A DNA stretch of 64,000 bases from Dehalococcoidia bacterium (GTDB lineage Bacteria > Chloroflexota > Dehalococcoidia > Lucifugimonadales > VXLM01). This document shows positions 19,799 to 29,065 of the stretch, piece after piece. Below the pieces are notes generated by a model, which saw only the letters and a program-made list of their open reading frames with translations, ran no database searches and was not told the origin of the DNA. Position numbers and translations under genes: made by a program. Position 1 is the stretch's first letter, and each line of letters opens with the position of its first letter. The stretch lies in NCBI GenBank assembly GCA_009841605.1, contig VXLM01000034.1:2320-66319 (forward strand), written 5' to 3'.

Positions 19799-20563
19799 GT
19801 GGGAATGTCGAGAGCGAACGGCATCACGATCAAGTCCACGCGAGAGTTGGACTACATGCGTGAGGCCGGTCGCATCTCGTCTCAAACGAAGGCGGTCCTG
19901 AAAGACGCGATCCGGCCGGGAGTCACATCCCGGGAGTTGGACGCCATCGCCGAGCGGGAGATCCGCTCGCTGGGGGCCGTCCCTGCATTCAAGGGACTGT
20001 ACGGCTTTCCCGCAACGATCTGCTCTTCGTTCAACGAAGAGATCGTTCATGGCATACCGTCAAGACGGAGATTGGAAGAAGGGGACATCATAAGTATAGA
20101 CCTCGGAGCCGTCGTAGGTGGGTTCTACAGCGATACGGCGTTCACGGTGGGTGTGGGCCGAATAGACGAGGACTCGCAGCGGCTGATCTACGCTACTGAG
20201 GAGTCGCTCCGCCTGGCGGTGGAGCAGACGAGAGCCGGACATCGAGTCGGCGATATCGGTGCCGCCGTGCAGACGTATGCCGAGGGTCTCGGCTACGGCG
20301 TCGTTCGACAGTACGTCGGTCACGGCATCGGACGTTCGCTGCACGAAGACCCAAGCGTGCCGAACTACGGTACGCCCGGTCGTGGCGCGCAGCTCCGTGT
20401 CGGTATGACGATCGCCATCGAGCCGATGCTCAACTTGGGTACGTGGGATACGAGAGTCTTGGACGACGGATGGACCGTGGTGACCGCCGACGGCAGTCGC
20501 TCGGGCCACTTCGAGGATACCGTAGCGGTGACGGAGAACGGGCCCGAAGTCCTGACAGCATAG
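19799..20563 (+). CDS. map: Methionine aminopeptidase type I
   Basis: [61 protein letters not shown] alternative at 19805. Confidence 0.95.
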   Translation: MGMSRANGITIKSTRELDYMREAGRISSQTKAVLKDAIRPGVTSRELDAIAEREIRSLGAVPAFKGLYGFPATICSSFNEEIVHGIPSRRRLEEGDIISIDLGAVVGGFYSDTAFTVGVGRIDEDSQRLIYATEESLRLAVEQTRAGHRVGDIGAAVQTYAEGLGYGVVRQYVGHGIGRSLHEDPSVPNYGTPGRGAQLRVGMTIAIEPMLNLGTWDTRVLDDGWTVVTADGSRSGHFEDTVAVTENGPEVLTA

Positions 20564-20570
20564 AGGGGAC

Positions 20571-20813
20571 ATGCCGAAGAAAAATCAGAGTGGAGGGAAG
20601 AAAGAGGCGATAGCGGTCGAGGGCCGCGTCACCGAGTCGCTCCGCAACGCGACGTTCCGCGTCGAGCTTGCGAATGGACACGAGGTGATGGCCTATCTGT
20701 CCGGCAAGATCAAGATGAACTACATCCGCGTCCTGCCCGGTGACCGCGTGCTGGTGGAACTCTCGCCCTACGACTTGGGGAGGGGACGGATCACCTACCG
20801 CTTCGCCAATTGA
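20571..20813 (+). CDS. infA: Translation initiation factor IF-1
   Basis: [66 protein letters not shown]. Confidence 0.96.
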   Translation: MPKKNQSGGKKEAIAVEGRVTESLRNATFRVELANGHEVMAYLSGKIKMNYIRVLPGDRVLVELSPYDLGRGRITYRFAN

Positions 20814-20913
20814 ACCCCGGAACGGTTTCACAAGCTGCAGCGGATGCGGCAGCGCCCGTCGCTTGGAGGACAGGGCGCGTGGTCTTCGTGACGCGCGGAC
20901 AGGAAAGACAATT

Positions 20914-21027
20914 ATGAAAGTATCCACATCGGTCAAGAAAAGGTGCGCCAACTGTCGGGTCATCCGGCGGCGCAGAAAAGTGATGATCATTTGCAGCAAC
21001 CTGCGTTGTAAGCAGCGGCAGGGCTAG
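20914..21027 (+). CDS. rpmJ: 50S ribosomal protein L36 (Cys4 variant)
   Basis: [37 protein letters not shown]; start is internal to ORF-track entry 20740..21027. Confidence 0.95.
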   Translation: MKVSTSVKKRCANCRVIRRRRKVMIICSNLRCKQRQG

Positions 21028-21036
21028 GAGACGAAT

Positions 21037-21417
21037 ATGGCGATCGTATCTGGAGTAAACATTCCCGACAACAAGCGCGTCGAAATATCCCTCACGCGCA
21101 TCTACGGCATCGGACGCTGGCAGGCCAAGGATGTCGCGGCCAAGGCCGGCGTCGAGGGCAACCCTCGGGTCTCCGACCTGACCGAGTCCGAGCTTACGCG
21201 CATACGAGAGATCGTCGACCGCGAAAAGCTGGTCGAGGGTGATCTTCGACGCGAGGTCACCAGCAACATACGCCGACTCATTGACATCGGCACGTATCGA
21301 GGCAACCGCCACCGGCGGGGGCTTCCCGTCCGCGGCCAGCGCACCCACACGAACGCGCGCTCCAAGCGCGGTCGCCGGGTGCCGGTCGCCGGCAAACGAC
21401 AGGTCGCCAAGAAGTAA
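21037..21417 (+). CDS. rpsM: 30S ribosomal protein S13
   Basis: [27 protein letters not shown]...[15 protein letters not shown]. Confidence 0.97.
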   Translation: MAIVSGVNIPDNKRVEISLTRIYGIGRWQAKDVAAKAGVEGNPRVSDLTESELTRIREIVDREKLVEGDLRREVTSNIRRLIDIGTYRGNRHRRGLPVRGQRTHTNARSKRGRRVPVAGKRQVAKK

Positions 21418-21456
21418 TCACACAGCCGCGTCATTCAACGATTCGAGAGGAGCAAT

Positions 21457-21846
21457 ATGCCGAGAGCGCCGAGAACACGAAGAAGGGAACGAAAGTCCGT
21501 CCCAGTGGGTCGGGCCTACGTCCAGTCGACCTATAACAACACCATCATCACCCTGACGGATCCCCAGGGTAACGTGATCGCTTGGAGTAGCGCCGGATCG
21601 CTGGGGACGTTCCGCGGCTCCCGCAAGTCGACGGCATTCGCCGCACAGCGGGCTGGAGAGGATGTCGCCCGCAAGGGCACGGAGCACGGAATCCGGCAGG
21701 TTGAGGCTTTTATTCGAGGTCCCGGTGCCGGACGTGAGGCCGCCGTAAGGGCGCTGACCGCAGCCGGTATCCTCGTCACGAGCATTCGAGACGTTACGCC
21801 CATCCCTCACAACGGATGCAGGCCCCGCAAGCGCAGACGCGTATAG
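21457..21846 (+). CDS. rpsK: 30S ribosomal protein S11
   Basis: [45 protein letters not shown]. Confidence 0.97.
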   Translation: MPRAPRTRRRERKSVPVGRAYVQSTYNNTIITLTDPQGNVIAWSSAGSLGTFRGSRKSTAFAAQRAGEDVARKGTEHGIRQVEAFIRGPGAGREAAVRALTAAGILVTSIRDVTPIPHNGCRPRKRRRV

Positions 21847-21907
21847 AAGACGGTCTAGACCACCGTCCCAACGATACGGAAACGTAAGGAGAAACGGACA
21901 GACACAC

Positions 21908-22543
21908 ATGGCACGAAACACCGAAGCCGTATGCCGCCAGTGCCGACGCATTGGAGAAAAGCTCTTCCTAAAGGGCGACCGCTGCTACTCCCCAAAGTGT
22001 GGAGTCGAGCGACGCCGTCGCCCGCCCGGAGACCAGGGCACTCGCCGCCCTCGGCGGCCCACCGACTGGGCCCTCCAACTGCGTGAAAAGCAGAAGGCGC
22101 GATTCACTTACGGCGTCCTCGAGAGACAGTTCAAGAAGTACTTCGCCGATGCCCGCGAGAGCCAGGGCGTAACGGGCGACGTGCTGCTCCAACTGCTGGA
22201 ACGACGGCTCGATAACGTCGTCTATCGCCTGTCGTTCGTCGACTCGCGACCACAGGCTCGACAGATCGTCAACCACGGCCATTTCAACGTAAACGGACGG
22301 AAAGTCAGCATCCCGTCATTCCGGGTTCGCCCCGGCGACGTCATAACCTGGCGCAGGGTTACAGACGACACAACCCCCGGATTCGTCGAGGCCCTCACGG
22401 ACGGCCTTCCGAAACGGCCGGTCCCAAGTTGGCTCAAGCTCGAACCCGCCGCGCTTACGGGCGAGGTGCTGTCCATGCCCGAGCCGTCGGAAATCGACAC
22501 CGGCATAGACGTGAGGCTCATCGTGGAGTTCTACTCCAGGTAG
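21908..22543 (+). CDS. rpsD: 30S ribosomal protein S4 (zinc-binding form)
   Basis: CRQCRRIGEKLFLKGDRCYSPKC; LLQLLERRLDNVVYRLSF; S4 domain. Confidence 0.97.
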   Translation: MARNTEAVCRQCRRIGEKLFLKGDRCYSPKCGVERRRRPPGDQGTRRPRRPTDWALQLREKQKARFTYGVLERQFKKYFADARESQGVTGDVLLQLLERRLDNVVYRLSFVDSRPQARQIVNHGHFNVNGRKVSIPSFRVRPGDVITWRRVTDDTTPGFVEALTDGLPKRPVPSWLKLEPAALTGEVLSMPEPSEIDTGIDVRLIVEFYSR

Positions 22544-22612
22544 TCCGACTCAGGACGCCTGCCGGACCGAGAACAAACGCTCGGTGACGAACGAGAGGAG
22601 TAACTGCGACAA

Positions 22613-23665
22613 ATGATAGATTTCCACACCTTCGCCGCCCCGGAGACGATGATCGAAGAGCCGGAGCCGGAACCCGTTCCGCTTATCACGGTCGATACCG
22701 AGGATGATCGGTACGGCAAGTTTGTCATCGAACCGTTGCCGCAGGGCTACGGCATGACACTCGGCAACCCGCTCAGGCGTGTCCTCTATAGCTCGCTGAA
22801 CGGAGCCGCCGTCACGTCGGTCAAGATCGAAGGAGTCCTCCACGAGTACGCGACGATAGACCACGTCAAGGAGCAGGTGTCTGACATCCTCCTGAACATC
22901 AAGGGCGTCCGGCTGCGTTCGCAGGTCGACCGCCCCGGCAAGCTTCGCCTCGAAGTCGCCGGACAAGGCGAAGTCTCCGCGGGTGATATCATGGCCTCTT
23001 CTGATTTCGAGGTCGTTAACCCCGAGTGGCACATAGCTACCCTCGACTCCGACGAGGCCCGCCTGTCGATTGAACTGAACGTCGAGCGAGGCATCGGATA
23101 CGCCGAGGCCTCGGAGGGCGACGGCGTGCCCATCGGCGTCCTGCCGGTTGACGCCATATTCACCCCCGTTCGCAAGGTGAACTACAACATCGAGGATACC
23201 CGCGTCGGACAGCGCACGAATCTCGAACGCCTCATCATCGAAATATGGACGGACGGCTCCATCTCGCCGTTGGAAGCTCTCCGCGATGCGGGGAACGTCT
23301 TGGTCGAGAAATTCTTCCTGTTCGCCAACGCGCAGAAGGGCGCCGCCGACGGCCAGTTGACCACTCCTGTCGTGCTGACGCTCACGCCCGAGCAGTACAA
23401 CACGCCTGTGGAGAAGCTCGACCTCTCCTCCCGGACGCTTAACTGCCTCAAGCGCGCGAGCATTGACAAGGTCGGACAGGTCCTTGAGATGAACAAGGCG
23501 GAACTGTTGCAGATCAGAAACTTCGGCGAGAAGTCGCTGAGCGAGCTCTATGAGCGGCTGCGTACCTTCGACCTCCTGCCCCCGGAGCTCGACCCCGACA
23601 TCCAGGAGGCGCAAGAAGAAGCATCGGATGCAGATGAGTCGGAGACCGCCGACACGGAAAGCTAG
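22613..23665 (+). CDS. rpoA: RNA polymerase alpha subunit
   Basis: YGKFVIEPLPQGYGMTLGNPLRRVLYSSLNGAAVTSVKIEGVLHEYATIDHVKEQVSDILLNIK; C-terminal domain present. Confidence 0.97.
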   Translation: MIDFHTFAAPETMIEEPEPEPVPLITVDTEDDRYGKFVIEPLPQGYGMTLGNPLRRVLYSSLNGAAVTSVKIEGVLHEYATIDHVKEQVSDILLNIKGVRLRSQVDRPGKLRLEVAGQGEVSAGDIMASSDFEVVNPEWHIATLDSDEARLSIELNVERGIGYAEASEGDGVPIGVLPVDAIFTPVRKVNYNIEDTRVGQRTNLERLIIEIWTDGSISPLEALRDAGNVLVEKFFLFANAQKGAADGQLTTPVVLTLTPEQYNTPVEKLDLSSRTLNCLKRASIDKVGQVLEMNKAELLQIRNFGEKSLSELYERLRTFDLLPPELDPDIQEAQEEASDADESETADTES

Positions 23666-23677
23666 GGAGAAACGACC

Positions 23678-24031
23678 GTGAGACACAAAGTTGCAGGACG
23701 CAAGCTCGGTCGCGGCACCGCCCACCGCATGTTGATGCTGCGGGGCCTCGTTACCGATCTGTTGCGTCACGAGTCCATACAAACAACCGAGCCGAAGGCC
23801 AAGGAGGCCAAACGCCTCGCCGAGAAGGTCATCACGCGCGCTAAGAAGGGCACACTCCACCAGAGGCGTCTGGCGGCCTCCTTCCTCACCGACGAAAAGG
23901 TCGTCGCCAAGCTCTTCGACGAGATCGGGCCCCGGTTCGACGAACGCCCCGGCGGCTACACGCGCATCATCAAGATGGGCCCCCGCAAGGGAGACGCATC
24001 CCCGATGGCGCGTTTGGAGTTGGTGGAGTAG
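23678..24031 (+). CDS. rplQ: 50S ribosomal protein L17
   Basis: [43 protein letters not shown]. Confidence 0.97.
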   Translation: MRHKVAGRKLGRGTAHRMLMLRGLVTDLLRHESIQTTEPKAKEAKRLAEKVITRAKKGTLHQRRLAASFLTDEKVVAKLFDEIGPRFDERPGGYTRIIKMGPRKGDASPMARLELVE

Positions 24032-24067
24032 GGCCGGGCACGGCTTGCGTGGTGCGTAGGCAGTACA

Positions 24068-24823
24068 TTGAGGTACGCACTCATCGTCGAGTATGACGGG
24101 ACACGATACAGCGGATTCCAATATCAAAAGAACGCAAAAACGGTACAGGAGGAGATCGAGACAGCTATAGCACGATTCACCGGCGAGACCGTCCGAGTCA
24201 AGGCAGCGGGACGCACCGATGCGGGTGTCCACGCCACCGGACAGGTAGTCACCTTCGATTCGGAAGCCGGCCATCCAACCGAAGTCGTCGTCCGAGCACT
24301 TAACAGCCACCTGCCGGACGATATTGCGGTGAAGGAGGCCCATCGAGTCGCCGACACCTTCGACCCACGACGGTGCGCCACAGCAAGGACGTACGTCTAC
24401 ACCATCGACTGCGGCGATACGCGGTCGCCGAGCCGCAGACGCACGACCTTCTATCTGGGACGAACTCTCGATGTTGGTCGGATGATCGCCGCAGCCGCGG
24501 AGTTCAAGGGGGTGCACGACTTCGCCCGGTTCTCGGGACCCCTCGAACGGCCGGACGCAAGCACCATCCGCGAAATACTCGCCATCGACATAAGGCAGGA
24601 TGCCGAGACCGTACGAATCGAGGTGACTGGAAACGCCTTCCTACCGCATCAAGTGCGACGAATGGCTGGAGCCTTGGTGGACGTGGGACTGAGAAAGCTG
24701 ACAATTCAGGACATACAAGGGCTATTGACAGGGCCCGTCGCCGGAGTCGTGGCTCGCGCGCTGCCCCCGCAAGGGCTTTGCCTCGTTAGCGTCCAATACG
24801 AGAATTTACAAAAAATCTGGTAA
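24068..24823 (+). CDS. truA: tRNA pseudouridine(38-40) synthase TruA
   Basis: RYALIVEYDGTRYSGFQYQ; AAGRTDAGVHATGQVV; TTG start. Confidence 0.95.
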   Translation: MRYALIVEYDGTRYSGFQYQKNAKTVQEEIETAIARFTGETVRVKAAGRTDAGVHATGQVVTFDSEAGHPTEVVVRALNSHLPDDIAVKEAHRVADTFDPRRCATARTYVYTIDCGDTRSPSRRRTTFYLGRTLDVGRMIAAAAEFKGVHDFARFSGPLERPDASTIREILAIDIRQDAETVRIEVTGNAFLPHQVRRMAGALVDVGLRKLTIQDIQGLLTGPVAGVVARALPPQGLCLVSVQYENLQKIW

Positions 24824-24844
24824 GCTGTCTGAAGGAAAATAACT

Positions 24845-25261
24845 ATGGCAACGGCAACCAATCCAAACGCAGCACCCGAGTGGCACGTCGTCGATGCCGA
24901 GGGCAAGACCCTCGGTCGCGTTAGCTCGGAAATATCAACCTTGCTGATGGGCAAGCACAAGCCGACATATCTGCCGTACCTCCACAGCGGCGACTTCGTG
25001 GTCGTCGTGAACGCCGAGAAGATCGTGGTCACCGGCAGGAAACTCGAACAGAAGATGTACTACCGCTACAGCGGCTACCACGGTGGCCTCAGGGAGCAGA
25101 ATCTGGGGACGCTGTTGGAGAAAAGACCCGGAGAAGCCATCACCCACGCCGTCAAGGGAATGCTTCCCAAGAGCAGGCTTGGAAAGCAGATGATCCGTCG
25201 CCTCAAGGTATACCCCGGCCCGGATCATCCCCACCAGGCACAAATCAACTCGAACAAGTAG
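24845..25261 (+). CDS. rplM: 50S ribosomal protein L13
   Basis: WHVVDAEGKTLGRVSSEISTLLMGKHKPTYLPYLHSGDFVVVVNAEKIVVTGRK. Confidence 0.96.
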   Translation: MATATNPNAAPEWHVVDAEGKTLGRVSSEISTLLMGKHKPTYLPYLHSGDFVVVVNAEKIVVTGRKLEQKMYYRYSGYHGGLREQNLGTLLEKRPGEAITHAVKGMLPKSRLGKQMIRRLKVYPGPDHPHQAQINSNK

Positions 25262-25295
25262 GACCCCTAACGGTATATCCCCGCCAAGAATCCAG

Positions 25296-25324
25296 GTAGG
25301 GACAAGGTTCGAACCTGCCCCTAC
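25296..25324. repeat. Intergenic hairpin repeat gtaggg..ggttcgaacc..cccctac
   Basis: Near-perfect inverted repeat between rplM and rpsI. Confidence 0.6.
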
Positions 25325-25372
25325 AACCCGAGGAAGGACACGAGGGAGACCCCTCACAGGAGGACAACACAG

Positions 25373-25768
25373 GTGGTATCACAGCAGTATTACTATGGGA
25401 CGGGGCGTCGAAAGAGCTCCGTCGCGCGCGTCCGGCTCTACGTGGAGCGCGGACCGATAGTCGTCAACGGCAAACCCATGGAAGAGACCTATGGGTGGAA
25501 GTCGTGGCAGGACATCATCAACTCTCCATTGGAGGCCACGGACACTTTGGGCCAGGTAAGAGTCGTGGCAAAAGTGTCCGGCGGCGGGGTCGTCAGCCAG
25601 TCCGGCGCCCTCAAGCACGGCATCTCCCGCGCCCTGCTGGAGATGGACCCGTCCCTTCGCGCGACCCTCAAGCGAGGCGGCTTCCTGACCCGCGATGCCC
25701 GTGAGAAGGAACGCAAGAAGTACGGCCTCCAGCGCGCCCGAAAGAAGGAGCAGTTCTCCAAGCGGTAG
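25373..25768 (+). CDS. rpsI: 30S ribosomal protein S9
   Basis: YYGTGRRKSSVARVRLYV...LTRDAREKERKKYGLQRARKKEQFSKR; GTG start. Confidence 0.97.
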   Translation: MVSQQYYYGTGRRKSSVARVRLYVERGPIVVNGKPMEETYGWKSWQDIINSPLEATDTLGQVRVVAKVSGGGVVSQSGALKHGISRALLEMDPSLRATLKRGGFLTRDAREKERKKYGLQRARKKEQFSKR

Positions 25769-25810
25769 AGTTCACGTCCGCCTGACGCTTGGCGGTACAC
25801 AGGAAACCAA

Positions 25811-25848
25811 AGAGGCCCGGGGCGGAATCCCCGGGCCTCTTGCTTTTC
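25811..25848 (+). terminator. Intrinsic terminator of the rpsL-rpsI superoperon
   Basis: AGAGGCCCGGGG-CGGAAT-CCCCGGGCCTCT perfect 12-bp stem followed by tgcttttcc. Confidence 0.85.
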
Positions 25849-25860
25849 CTCTCTAATCCC

Positions 25861-25897
25861 ATCCGTTCACCCTGAGCCTGTCGAAGGGTGAACGGAT
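25861..25897. repeat. Dispersed palindrome ATCCGTTCACCCT-gagcctgtcga-AGGGTGAACGGAT
   Basis: 13-bp perfect inverted repeat; related copies at 28906, 30078, 30348, 31665, 31728. Confidence 0.75.
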
Positions 25898-25912
25898 GGC
25901 TGCTTTATCGGT

Positions 25913-28372
25913 CTACTGCGACCAGTACTCAGGGTCGAGGAAGTGGACGCTCTTGTACTTCTGCGATCTGTTGCCCGGATTAGTAAAGTTGTCCAAGCCG
26001 TCCTCGAAGTAGTACGCCCCCAGGATACCCTTCGCTTCAAGGGCGACGTGGTTCTTCGGCACGTTGCGCAGGTTGTTGCGCTTCATCGTCATGCCTCGGA
26101 AGATCCCCATGAAGGCGAGATAGCCGATGTTGTACTTCTCCTCGGCGCTGATCCGCCAGAACTCCTTGCCCATCTCGACACGCTCAGGATGAAGCACCGG
26201 CCCTGTCTGGATGCCCGTCCGCCAGATGTCCTGCATCTCCATGATGTTGCCGGTGATGTCGGCGGGATAGGAATTGGCTCCCGCCATGTTGCCGTACACG
26301 TCCTGGTACATCGAATCCCCGCCCGTCGGAGCCATTCCGCTCTCTCCGAACGACGCCCAGTAGTTGCCCATCGCCGCCCCTAGCGGGCTTCCGCCCGTGC
26401 CTGCGAAGGCGCGGGTCCACTGCACCGTCCACTGGTTCATCGAGTAGAGCGAGATGTGGTGCTCGAACGGGAGCTCGGGGTCCTCCTTCCGGGCGGTGCC
26501 GAAGCCGCCGCCGCTTTCGTCAATTGCTACCTTGATCCCAAGACCGCCCCAATGGCTCTGCAGGATCTCGAGATGGGGGAGGTAGAGTGAACTGGCGACG
26601 TAGTGCAGCGAAAGCGGACCGCTCCCATCCTTCCGGTCGAGATAGCCGTCTCCGTTGCTGTCCGAGTAGCCCATGTTCGCCAGGATCGCCTTCGCGCCCT
26701 CCAGATCGTATGAGGCGTCCAGGTCTGCGTATTCCTTGCCGGGGTAGTACGGAGTGATTGGGTGCGGTATCCACTGCTGCGGTACGCCGATGCCGCTTGC
26801 CACCACCTGGTTCATCTCGTTCCTGTCCGTGGCTATCGAGAGAGCCTTGCGGAAGTCCTTCGTACGAAGAAGCTGTCCCATCTCGGGGTCCTGCACGAAT
26901 TCGTTTTGGACTGCGGACGCCGAGTCGTTCCCCGCCGGCGAACGGAAGATGTAGACGCTGTAGTCACCCTTCTCCATGTTCGCCATATACAGCGGCAACT
27001 CACTCAAGATCATGTCGCCGCCGAAGTAGTCGTTCTCTCCGTTCATGGCCCGGAATACGCCAGCAGTGCGGTCCTCAGTCCGAATCAGAATCTGCTCGTC
27101 GATGTAGGGCATTTGGTTGCCCTCAGGGTCGACGCCGATGAAGTAGTGGTTCCGCTCCGCTGCGCGTCCGCCCTCACAGCACCGCGTCTGGATCAGTTCC
27201 GACATGGCCGCGGCGTAGAAGTCGCCCTTGTATATGAAGCTCGGGTCGTACTCCGTCGGTATCGGTCCGGTCTGTCGCCAGTCATGGCCGGGGCCGGAGC
27301 GAATATTCCGAATGAGGTTGAACAGTCCGCGGACATTGTCTTGTTCGTACTCGGCGAGAAGGGAGTCTATCTCCTCTGCGTTGTACTTCGGGTGGAAGCG
27401 CTTGTAGAGGTGGGAAGGCGCGTAGTAACAGCGCGGGCAACCTCTCGTCTTCGACGATCCCCACATATGCCGCGAGCTTGCGAGGTCGTAGTAAGGGTCG
27501 TCGAACTCGACCGTCCATGTCACGTCGTCGACGACGGCGAACCGAGCCCGGTTGCCCGTTATCTGGGACTTGAGCTCCACAGGAATTCTTGAAGCCGGAT
27601 TGACGTCGCCCTCGTTGAACATCAGGTCTTCCATCGCGAACCTGACGTCCTCGATTGTCATCGGGTAGCCGTCCGACCATCGCGCTCCACGACGATTCGT
27701 GAAGGTGTATTTCCGGCCGTCGTCGCTCACCTCCCATCCCTTGATGATACGAGGCTCGCTTGTGCCAACCGGGTCGCCGTTGACGAGGCTGGTCACGGCC
27801 AAGTGGTCGAGCGTCTTCAACTGGGAACTCGTGATCCGCATCGTTCCGCCGTAGACCCCGATCTCGTCATACGGAGCGATGACCCAAATGTCCTCGTGTA
27901 CCGGCAAACGCTCTTCCAACGGGAGGATATCCCCTGACCTGACCAACGCTGCCGACTGTGGAGATTCGTTGAACTTGGTCGGTATCGGGCCGTCCCACTG
28001 GTGGGAGGGATAATCGCCCGGCTCGATTTGGGGGGCCTCGTACTTGAAGTCCGCCATGGCGTCGGTCGGGTCCTCCCCTTGGCGTTCGCCAGCTGATGGC
28101 GCTGCCCCTCCGAGACTCACGCCCATTGCGGCCTCCGGCTGTTCAGCCGCCCTGGCTGGTGCTGCCGGTGCCGGCTGCTGCTGGGCCTGCGGTGCCGGCA
28201 ATTCCACTGCCTGCGCCTCTGCCGGAGCTGCCGCCGGTGCCGCCGGTGCTGCTGCCGCTGCAGGCAAGGGTTGCTCCTGCTCTTCCGACGACTCACACGC
28301 AAGGGCCGCGACCGTGGCGACGATGACCACGATGAACGCCAACCCTCTCATATTCCAAAGCATTCGTCGCAT
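25913..28372 (-). CDS. ABC-type peptide/solute-binding lipoprotein (SBP_bac_5-like)
   Basis: Signal plus lipobox ...VAALACESS; Ala/Pro/Gln linker; 'WEVSDDGRKYTFTNRRGARWSDGYPMTIEDVRFAMED', 'RKALSIATDRNEMNQVV'. Confidence 0.9.
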   Translation of the reverse strand: MRRMLWNMRGLAFIVVIVATVAALACESSEEQEQPLPAAAAAPAAPAAAPAEAQAVELPAPQAQQQPAPAAPARAAEQPEAAMGVSLGGAAPSAGERQGEDPTDAMADFKYEAPQIEPGDYPSHQWDGPIPTKFNESPQSAALVRSGDILPLEERLPVHEDIWVIAPYDEIGVYGGTMRITSSQLKTLDHLAVTSLVNGDPVGTSEPRIIKGWEVSDDGRKYTFTNRRGARWSDGYPMTIEDVRFAMEDLMFNEGDVNPASRIPVELKSQITGNRARFAVVDDVTWTVEFDDPYYDLASSRHMWGSSKTRGCPRCYYAPSHLYKRFHPKYNAEEIDSLLAEYEQDNVRGLFNLIRNIRSGPGHDWRQTGPIPTEYDPSFIYKGDFYAAAMSELIQTRCCEGGRAAERNHYFIGVDPEGNQMPYIDEQILIRTEDRTAGVFRAMNGENDYFGGDMILSELPLYMANMEKGDYSVYIFRSPAGNDSASAVQNEFVQDPEMGQLLRTKDFRKALSIATDRNEMNQVVASGIGVPQQWIPHPITPYYPGKEYADLDASYDLEGAKAILANMGYSDSNGDGYLDRKDGSGPLSLHYVASSLYLPHLEILQSHWGGLGIKVAIDESGGGFGTARKEDPELPFEHHISLYSMNQWTVQWTRAFAGTGGSPLGAAMGNYWASFGESGMAPTGGDSMYQDVYGNMAGANSYPADITGNIMEMQDIWRTGIQTGPVLHPERVEMGKEFWRISAEEKYNIGYLAFMGIFRGMTMKRNNLRNVPKNHVALEAKGILGAYYFEDGLDNFTNPGNRSQKYKSVHFLDPEYWSQ

Positions 28373-28604
28373 GAGAATTCTCCTCTTCAAAGGGTGATCA
28401 AAATACCGCACTCCACAGCCTATCCGAACGGTCTGCCCCCACTTGTAGCATTTATAGGAAGATAAGTCAATCAATGCCCCTGTTTGGTTCCGGTACATAT
28501 CATTGGTACGAAAGTGAACAACATCCCGCCACACCGTCATTCCCGCGAAGGCGGGAATCCATCTTTGGTCACTGCCAAAAACCGAGTACCGACAGCGAAC
28601 GACC

Positions 28605-28813
28605 TGCCACTTTCATTGCTGGTTGTGTAAGCTCCATGGCTGCATGGGTGATTCCTCTGAAAACAACCCCCGGCAATCCTCCCGTAGGAGCGATTCGCGA
28701 ATCGTCCCTGCCATTTTCATCGTTGGTGGTGCCGGTCGCAGCCGGCATAAGGGATTGCTCCGAAAATAGCCCTCGGCTAACCCGCCGTAGGGGCAATCCC
28801 TTGTGGTTGCCCG
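28605..28813. repeat. Diverged ~103-bp tandem duplication
   Basis: Unit 1 from 28605 ctgccactttcattgctggt...cccgtaggagcgattcg; unit 2 from 28708 ctgccattttcatcgttggt...cccgccgtaggggcaatc. Confidence 0.55.
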
Positions 28814-28905
28814 TCCTCGTCCGACCGTCCACCCTGAGCAGCCTTATGCCCCCGCGCGGGGCCGTGCTGGGTATCAGTAACTGGGGACGTAGCTACGAGA
28901 AAGTA

Positions 28906-28937
28906 CGTTCACCCTGAGCCTGTCGAAGGGTCGAACG
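28906..28937. repeat. GTTCACCCTGAGCCTGTCGAAGGGT repeat copy
   Basis: cgttcaccctgagcctgtcgaagggtcgaacg. Confidence 0.7.
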
Positions 28938-29065
28938 ACAGTCCATTCGTGTGCCAAACATACCCCGGGAACCCCTAAACCCACACGTCATTCCCGTGAA
29001 AACGGGAATCCCCCTTCTTTCTACTTTCCTCTTTCTCTCCACACCCCCTTGACACCACAGAACGC

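Noticed and set aside
22550-24517. 655-aa minus-strand ORF opposite rpoA-rplQ-truA
   Set aside because: Antisense to three clearly conserved genes; Leu/Arg/Asp-rich translation typical of mirror frames in GC-rich DNA.
26762-27592. 276-aa plus-strand ORF opposite the solute-binding protein gene
   Set aside because: Antisense to a well-supported CDS.
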